DNA from: Auanema rhodensis
Taxonomy: Eukaryota; Nematoda; Chromadorea; Rhabditida; Rhabditidae
Length of the DNA stretch: 64,000 bases
Direction: 5' to 3'
Assembly (NCBI GenBank): GCA_964057225.1
Contig: OZ059899.1
Location: forward strand, 10,664,001 to 10,728,000
The position numbers were made by a program, and so were the translations under genes. The notes under the pieces are model-generated. The model had not been told where the DNA came from. It saw only the letters and a program-made list of their open reading frames with translations, and ran no database searches. Positions 57,201 through 64,000 of this stretch are shown here, one piece after another; position 1 is the first letter of the stretch; every line of letters begins with the position of its first letter.

Positions 57201-60200
57201 ATCCTGGAAACGTTATTCCTCTCCTTTTTTTATATCAAACGAGAGTTTTATGTAATCGTAGAGAAATCAGGATCAGTCTGTTCTGTTGGAGAACTGTAAT
57301 TCATAAAAGTTCAATCTAATAGGCTTTTTATCGAAGTAAATGTATAAGTTTAAATTGGATATCTAACAATCTTTTTCATTTTATTTCTTTTTGTTTGTTT
57401 TAAAGTAGGAAAAACTAGTTCTTTTTTTTCTAATTTCCATTCCAAATGCTTTCGAATTCCAGGAAAATATATAAGGCCTTGTTCAACTGAAATTTCAGAA
57501 ACTCTTATGAGAAAAAAAACTAAGAAAATTGTGATGAGAGAAATTAAGAGAAAACCTATTGAGCTGACATTACATTTTTCGACAATATCACTAGATTCGA
57601 TATCATTGATATCCTGGAAACGTTATTCCTCTACTTTTTTATATCACACGAGAGTTTTATGTAATCGTAGAGAAATCAGGATCAGTCTGTTCTGTTGGAG
57701 AACTGTAATACATAAAAGTTCAATCTAATAGGCTTTTTATCAAAGTAAATGTATAAGTTTAAATTGGATATCTAACAATCTTTTTCATTTTAATTCTTTT
57801 TGTTCGTTTTAAAGTTGGAAAAACTAGTTCTTTCCTTTCTAATTTCCATTCCAAATGCTTTCGAATTCCAGGAAAATATATAAGGCCTTGGTCAACTAAG
57901 ATTTCAGAAACTCTTATGAGAAAAAACTAAGACAATTGTGATGAGAGAAATTAAGAGAAAAACTATGGAGCTGACATTACATTTTTCGACAATATCAGTA
58001 GATTCGAAATAATTGATATCCTGGAAACGTTATTCTTCTCCTTTTTTTATATCAAACGAGAGTTTTATGTAATCGTAGAGAAATCAGGATCAGTCTGTTC
58101 TGTTGGAGAACTGTAATTCATAAAAGTTCAATCTAATAGGCTTTTTATCGAAGTAAATGTACAAGTTTAAATTGGATATCTAACAATCTTTTTCATTTTA
58201 ATTCTTTTTGTTCGTTTTAAAGTAGGAAAAACTAGTTCTTTCCTTTCTAATTTCCATTCCAAATGCTTTCGAATTCCAGGAAAATATATAAGGCCTTGGT
58301 CAACTAAGATTTCAGAAACTCTTATGAGAAAAAACTAAGACAATTGTGATGAGAGAAATTAAGAGAAAACCTATTGAGCTGACATTACATTTTTCGACAA
58401 TATCAGTAGATTCGAAATAATTGATATCCTGGAAACGTTATTCCTCTCCTTTTTTTATATCAAACGAGAGTTTCATGAAATCGTAGAGAAATCAGGATCA
58501 GTCTGTTCTGTTGGAGAACTATAAAACATAACAGTTCAATCTAATAGGCTTTTTATCGAAGTAAATGTATAAGTTTAAATTGGATATCTAACAATCTTTT
58601 TCATTTTATTTCTTTTTGTTTGTTTTAAAGTAGAAAAAATTAGTTCTTTTCTTTTTAATTTCCATCCTAAATTTTTTCGAATTCCAGGAAAATATATAAG
58701 GCCTTGTTCAACTAAGATTTCAGAAACTCTTATGAGAAAAAAAACTAAGACAATTGTGATGAGAGAAATAAAGAGAAAAACTATGGAGCTGACATTACAT
58801 TTTTCGACAATATCAGTAGATTCGAAATAATTGATATCCTGGAAACGTTATTCTTCTCCTTTTTTTATATCAAACGAGAGTTTTATGTAATCGTAGAGAA
58901 ATCAGGATCAGTCTGTTCTGTTGGAGAACTGTAATTCATAAAAGTTCAATCTAATAGGCTTTTTATCGAAGTAAATGTACAAGTTTAAATTGGATATCTA
59001 ACAATCTTTTTCATTTTAATTCTTTTTGTTCGTTTTAAAGTAGGAAAAACTAGTTCTTTCCTTTCTAATTTCCATTCCAAATGCTTTCGAATTCCAGGAA
59101 AATATATAAGGCCTTGGTCAACTAAGATTTCAGAAACTCTTATGAGAAAAAACTAAGACAATTGTGATGAGAGAAATTAAGAGAAAACCTATTGAGCTGA
59201 CATTACATTTTTCGACAATATCACTAGATTCGATATCATTGATATCCTGGAAACGTTATTCCTCTACTTTTTTATATCACACGAGAGTTTAATGTAATCA
59301 TAGAGAAATCAGGATCAGTCTGTTCTGTTGGAGAACTGTAAGACATAAAAGTTCAATCTAATAGGCTTTTTATCGAAGTAAATGTACAAGTTTAAATTGG
59401 ATATCTAACAATCTTTTTCATTTTATTTCTTTTTGTTTGTTTTAAAGTAGGAGAAACTAGTTCTTTTCTTTCTAATTTCCATTCCAAATGCTTTCGATTT
59501 CCAGGAAAATATATAAGGCCTTGTTCAACTAAAATTTCAGAAACTCTTATGAGAAAAAAAACTAAGACAATTGTGATGAGAGAAATTAAGAGAAAAACTA
59601 TGGAGCGCACATTACATTTTTCGACAATATCAGTAGATTCGAAATAATTGATATCCTGGAAACGTTATTCCTCTCCTTTTTTTATATCAAACGAGAGTTT
59701 TATGTAATCGTAGAGAAATCAGGATCAGTCTGTTCTGTTGGAGAACTGTAATACATAAAAGTTCAATCTAATAGGCTTTTTATCGAAGTAAATGTATAAG
59801 TTTAAATTGGATATCTAACAATCTTTTTCATTTTATTTCTTTTTGTTTGTTTTAAAGTAGGAAAAACTAGTTCTTTTCTTTCTAATTTCCATTCCAAATG
59901 CTTTCGAATTCCAGGAAAATATATAAGGCCTTGTTCAACTGAAATTTCAGAAACTCTTATGAGAAAAAAAACTAAGAAAATTGTGATGAGAGAAATTAAG
60001 AGAAAACCTATTGAGCTGACATTACATTTTTCGACAATATCACTAGATTCGATATCATTGATATCCTGGAAACGTTATTCCTCTACTTTTTTATATCACA
60101 CGAGAGTTTTATGTAATCGTAGAGAAATCAGGATCAGTCTGTTCTGTTGGAGAACTGTAATACATAAAAGTTCAATCTAATAGGCTTTTTATCGAAGTAA

Positions 60201-63200
60201 ATGTATAAGTTTAAATTGGATATCTAACAATCTTTTTCATTTTATTTCTTTTTGTTTGTTTTAAAGTAGGAAAAACTAGTTCTTTTCTTTCTAATTTCCA
60301 TTCCAAATGCTTTCGAATTCCAGGAAAATATATAAGGCCTTGTTCAACTAAAATTTCAGAAACTCTTATGAGAAAAAAAACTAAGAAAATTGTGATGAGA
60401 GAAATTAAGAGAAAACCTATTGAGCTGACATTACATTTTTCGACAATATCACTAGATTCGATATCATTGATATCCTGGAAACGTTATTCCTCTACTTTTT
60501 TATATCACACGAGAGTTTAATGTAATCATAGAGAAATCAGGATCAGTCTGTTCTGTTGGAGAACTGTAAGACATAAAAGTTCAATCTAATAGGCTTTTTA
60601 TCGAAGTAAATGTACAAGTTTAAAGTGGATATCTAACAATCTTTTTCATTTTATTTCTTTTTGTTTGTTTTAAAGTAGGAGAAACTAGTTCTTTTCTTTC
60701 TAATTTCCATTCCAAATGCTTTCGATTTCCAGGAAAATATATAAGGCCTTGTTCAACTAAAATTTCAGAAACTCTTATGAGAAAAAAAACTAAGACAATT
60801 GTGATGAGAGAAATTAAGAGAAAAACTATGGAGCGCACATTACATTTTTCGACAATATCAGTAGATTCGAAATAATTGATATCCTGGAAACGTTATTCCT
60901 CTCCTTTTTTTATATCAAACGAGAGTTTTATGTAATCGTAGAGAAATCAGGATCAGTCTGTTCTGTTGGAGAACTGTAATACATAAAAGTTCAATCTAAT
61001 AGGCTTTTTATCGAAATAAATGTATAAGTTTAAATTGGATATCTAACAATCTTTTTCATTTTATTTCTTTTTGTTTGTTTTAAAGTAGGAAAACCTAGTT
61101 CTTTTCTTTCTAATTTCCATTCCAAATGCTTTCGAATTCCAGGAAAATATATAAGGCCTTGTTCAACTAAAATTTCAGAAACTCTTATGAGAAAAAAAAC
61201 TAAGAAAATTGTGATGAGAGAAATTAAGAGAAAACCTATTGAGCTGACATTACATTTTTCGACAATATCACTAGATTCGATATCATTGATATCCTGGAAA
61301 CGTTATTCCTCTACTTTTTTATATCACACGAGAGTTTAATGTAATCATAGAGAAATCAGGATCAGTCTGTTCTGTTGGAGAACTGTAAACATAAAAGTTC
61401 AATCTAATAGGCTTTTTATCGAAGTAAATGTACAAGTTTAAATTGGATATCTAACAATCTTTTTCATTTTATTTCTTTTTGTTTGTTTTAAAGTAGGAGA
61501 AACTAGTTCTTTTCTTTCTAATTTCCATTCCAAATGCTTTCGATTTCCAGGAAAATATATAAGGCCTTGTTCAACTAAAATTTCAGAAACTCTTATGAGA
61601 AAAAAAACTAAGACAATTGTGATGAGAGAAATTAAGAGAAAAACTATGGAGCTGACATTACATTTTTCGACAATATCAGTAGATTCGAAATAATTGATAT
61701 CCTGGAAACGTTATTCCTCTCCTTTTCTTATATCAAACGAGAGTTTCATGTAATCGTAGAGAAATCAGGATCAGTCTGTTCTGTTGGAGAACTGTAATAC
61801 ATAAAAGTTCAATCTAATAGACTTTTTATCGAAGTAAATGTACAAGTTTAAATTGGACATCTAACAATCTTTTTCATTTTTTTTCTTTTTGTTTGTTTTA
61901 AAGTAGGAAAAACTAGTTCTTTTCTTTCTAATTTCCATTCCAAATGCTTTCGAATTCCAGGAAAATATATAAGGCCTTGTTCAACTAAAATTTCAGAAAC
62001 TCTTATGAGAAAAAAAAACTAAGAAAATTGTGATGAGAGAAATTAAGAGAAAACCTATTGAGCTGACATTACATTTTTCGACAATATCACTAGATTCGAT
62101 ATCATTGATATCCTGGAAACGTTATTCCTCTACTTTTTTATATCAAACGAGAGTTTAATGTAATCATAGAGAAATCAGGATCAGTCTGTTCTGTTGGAGA
62201 ACTGTAAGACATAAAAGTTCAATCTAATAGGCTTTTTATCAAAATAAATGTACAAGTTTAAATTGGATATCTAACAATCTTTTTCATCTTATTTCTTTTT
62301 GTTTGTTTTAAAGTAGGAGAAACTAGTTCTTTTCTTTCTAATTTCCATTCCAAATGCTTTCGAATTCCAGGAAAATATATAAGGCCTTGTTCAACTAAAA
62401 TTTCAGAAACTCTTATGAGAAAAAAAACTAAGACAATTGTGATGAGAGAAATTAAGAAAAAAACTATGGAGCTGACATTACATTTTTCGACAATATCAGT
62501 AGATTCGAAATAATTGATATCCTGAAAACGTTATTCCTCTCCTTTTTTTATATCAAACGAGAGTTTCATGTAATCGTAGAGAAATCAGGATCAGTCTGTT
62601 CTGTTGGAGAACTGTAATACATAAAAGTTCAATCTAATAGGCTTTTTATCGAAGTAAATGTACAAGTTTAAATTGGATATCTAACAATCTTTTTCATATT
62701 ATTTCTTTTTGTTTGTTTTAAAGTAGGAAAAACTAGTTCTTTTCTTTCTAGTTTCCATTCCAAATGCTTTCGAATTCCAGGAAAATATATAAGGCCTTGT
62801 TCAACTAAAATTTCAGGAACTCTTATGAGAAAAAAAACTAAGACAATTGTGATGAGAGAAATTAAGAGAAAAACTATGGAGCTGACATTACATTTTTCGA
62901 CAATATCAGTTGATTCGAAATAATTGATATCCTGGAAACGTTATTCTTCTCCTTTTTTTATATCAAACGAGAGTTTTTTGTAATCGTAGAGAAATCAGGA
63001 TCAGTCTGTTCTGTTGGAGAACTGTAATACATAAAAGTTCAATCTAATAGGCTTTTTATCGAAGTAAATGTATAAGTTTAAATTGGATATCTAACAATCT
63101 TTTTCATTTTATTTCTTTTTGTTTGTTTTAAAGTAGGAAAAACTAGTTCTTTTCTTTCTAATTTCCATTCCAAATGCTTTCGAATTCCAGGAAAATATAT

Positions 63201-64000
63201 AAGGCCTTGTTCAACTGAAATTTCAGAAACTCTTATGAGAAAAAAAACTAAGAAAATTGTGATGAGAGAAATTAAGAGAAAACCTATTGAGCTGACATTA
63301 CATTTTTCGACAATATCACTAGATTCGATATCATTGATATCCTGGAAACGTTATTCCTCTACTTTTTTATATCACACGAGAGTTTTATGTAATCGTAGAG
63401 AAATCAGGATCAGTCTGTTCTGTTGGAGAACTGTAATACATAAAAGTTCAATCTAATAGGCTTTTTATCGAAGTAAATGTATAAGTTTAAATTGGATATC
63501 TAACAATCTTTTTCATTTTATTTCTTTTTGTTTGTTTTAAAGTAGGAAAAACTAGTTCTTTTCTTTCTAATTTCCATTCCAAATGCTTTCGAATTCCAGG
63601 AAAATATATAAGGCCTTGTTCAACTAAAATTTCAGAAACTCTTATGAGAAAAAAAACTAAGAAAATTGTGATGAGAGAAATTAAGAGAAAACCTATTGAG
63701 CTGACATTACATTTTTCGACAATATCACTAGATTCGATATCATTGATATCCTGGAAACGTTATTCCTCTACTTTTTTATATCACACGAGAGTTTAATGTA
63801 ATCATAGAGAAATCAGGATCAGTCTGTTCTGTTGGAGAACTGTAAGACATAAAAGTTCAATCTAATAGGCTTTTTATCGAAGTAAATGTACAAGTTTAAA
63901 TTGGATATCTAACAATCTTTTTCATTTTATTTCTTTTTGTTTGTTTTAAAGTAGGAGAAACTAGTTCTTCTCTTTCTAATTTCCATTCCAAATGCTTTCG

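Larger units (their letters stand above)
42865..64000 (+). repeat. Satellite array, mostly form A (about 409 bp), with higher-order blocks
   Basis: It begins abruptly at AAACTAAGACGACTGTGATG after the recombinase-like remnant and runs to the window edge, about 50 monomers. The first 3 kb include three tRNA-bearing form B units, and a 1626-bp block is duplicated (tRNAs at 43508 and 45134 with near-identical surroundings). Later sequence is form A only. Rare variants return at multiples of 409 bp: the GTTGCAGAACTG variant at 47059 and 49922 (2863 = 7 units), and the AAAGTTGGAAAAAC variant near 48000, 50864, 54136 and 57816 (7, 8 and 9 units). ATAAAACATAACAG marks an 818-bp dimer. Confidence 0.92.

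Noticed and set aside
9923..64000. CRISPR-like array
   Set aside because: Units are 409-606 bp and contiguous with no unique spacers; the genome is eukaryotic.

Overview
This window reads as repeat-rich, AT-rich nuclear DNA from a small invertebrate. Genes are split by 33-103 bp introns (mostly 37-50) with T-rich TTTCAG/TTTTAG acceptors. Mobile DNA includes a Polinton/Maverick fragment, mariner and Tc1 remnants and LTR-retroelement remnants. The tRNA copies are eukaryotic and have Pol III T-tracts. A nematode is my best guess, but this is inference. Nothing bacterial is present.

Layout. 1-2077: Polinton fragment (minor-capsid-like protein, broken packaging ATPase, N-terminal part of the protein-primed DNA polymerase). 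2100-3150: degenerate AT-rich repeats of about 150 bp. 3166-3582: 5' part of a spliced gene with a SUMO-interaction-like motif. 3732-4386: truncated mariner. 4425-5440: repeats carrying a 20-bp palindrome. 5889-7007: six-exon gene of unknown family. 7020-9922: retroelement with Gag, then a mucin-like transmembrane Env-like region, then the start of an aspartic protease (DTGAS), cut off by satellite DNA.

From 9923 to the end the window is mostly one satellite family in two forms. Form A is about 409 bp. Form B is about 606 bp and carries a tRNA-Arg(ACG) gene followed by a T-tract. I count 34 tRNA copies: 5 on the minus strand left of a broken Tc1 element (16839-17517), 26 on the plus strand to its right (the array flips polarity there), and 3 on the minus strand near 43.5-45.2 kb. 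Eight right-arm copies have the same 442-bp sequence inserted in the D-loop, flanked by AATGG on both sides. Form A still keeps the tRNA's first four bases (GGCC) and the adjoining flank, so it looks like a deletion product of form B.

An island at 36558-42864 interrupts the satellite. It holds two opposed pieces of a second retroelement with the same gag-then-env order, a seven-exon gene of unknown family (39460-40455, minus), and a divergent plus-strand unit: a SET methyltransferase-like pseudogene followed by multi-exon remains of what looks like a tyrosine recombinase. From 42865 the satellite resumes, mostly form A, in blocks that repeat at multiples of 409 bp.

The most unusual features are the tRNA-bearing satellite with its nested D-loop insert, the gag-env-protease order supported by two element copies, and the SET plus tyrosine-recombinase unit. 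Several breaks in reading frame fall in or beside A or T runs, so some may be assembly errors rather than decay.
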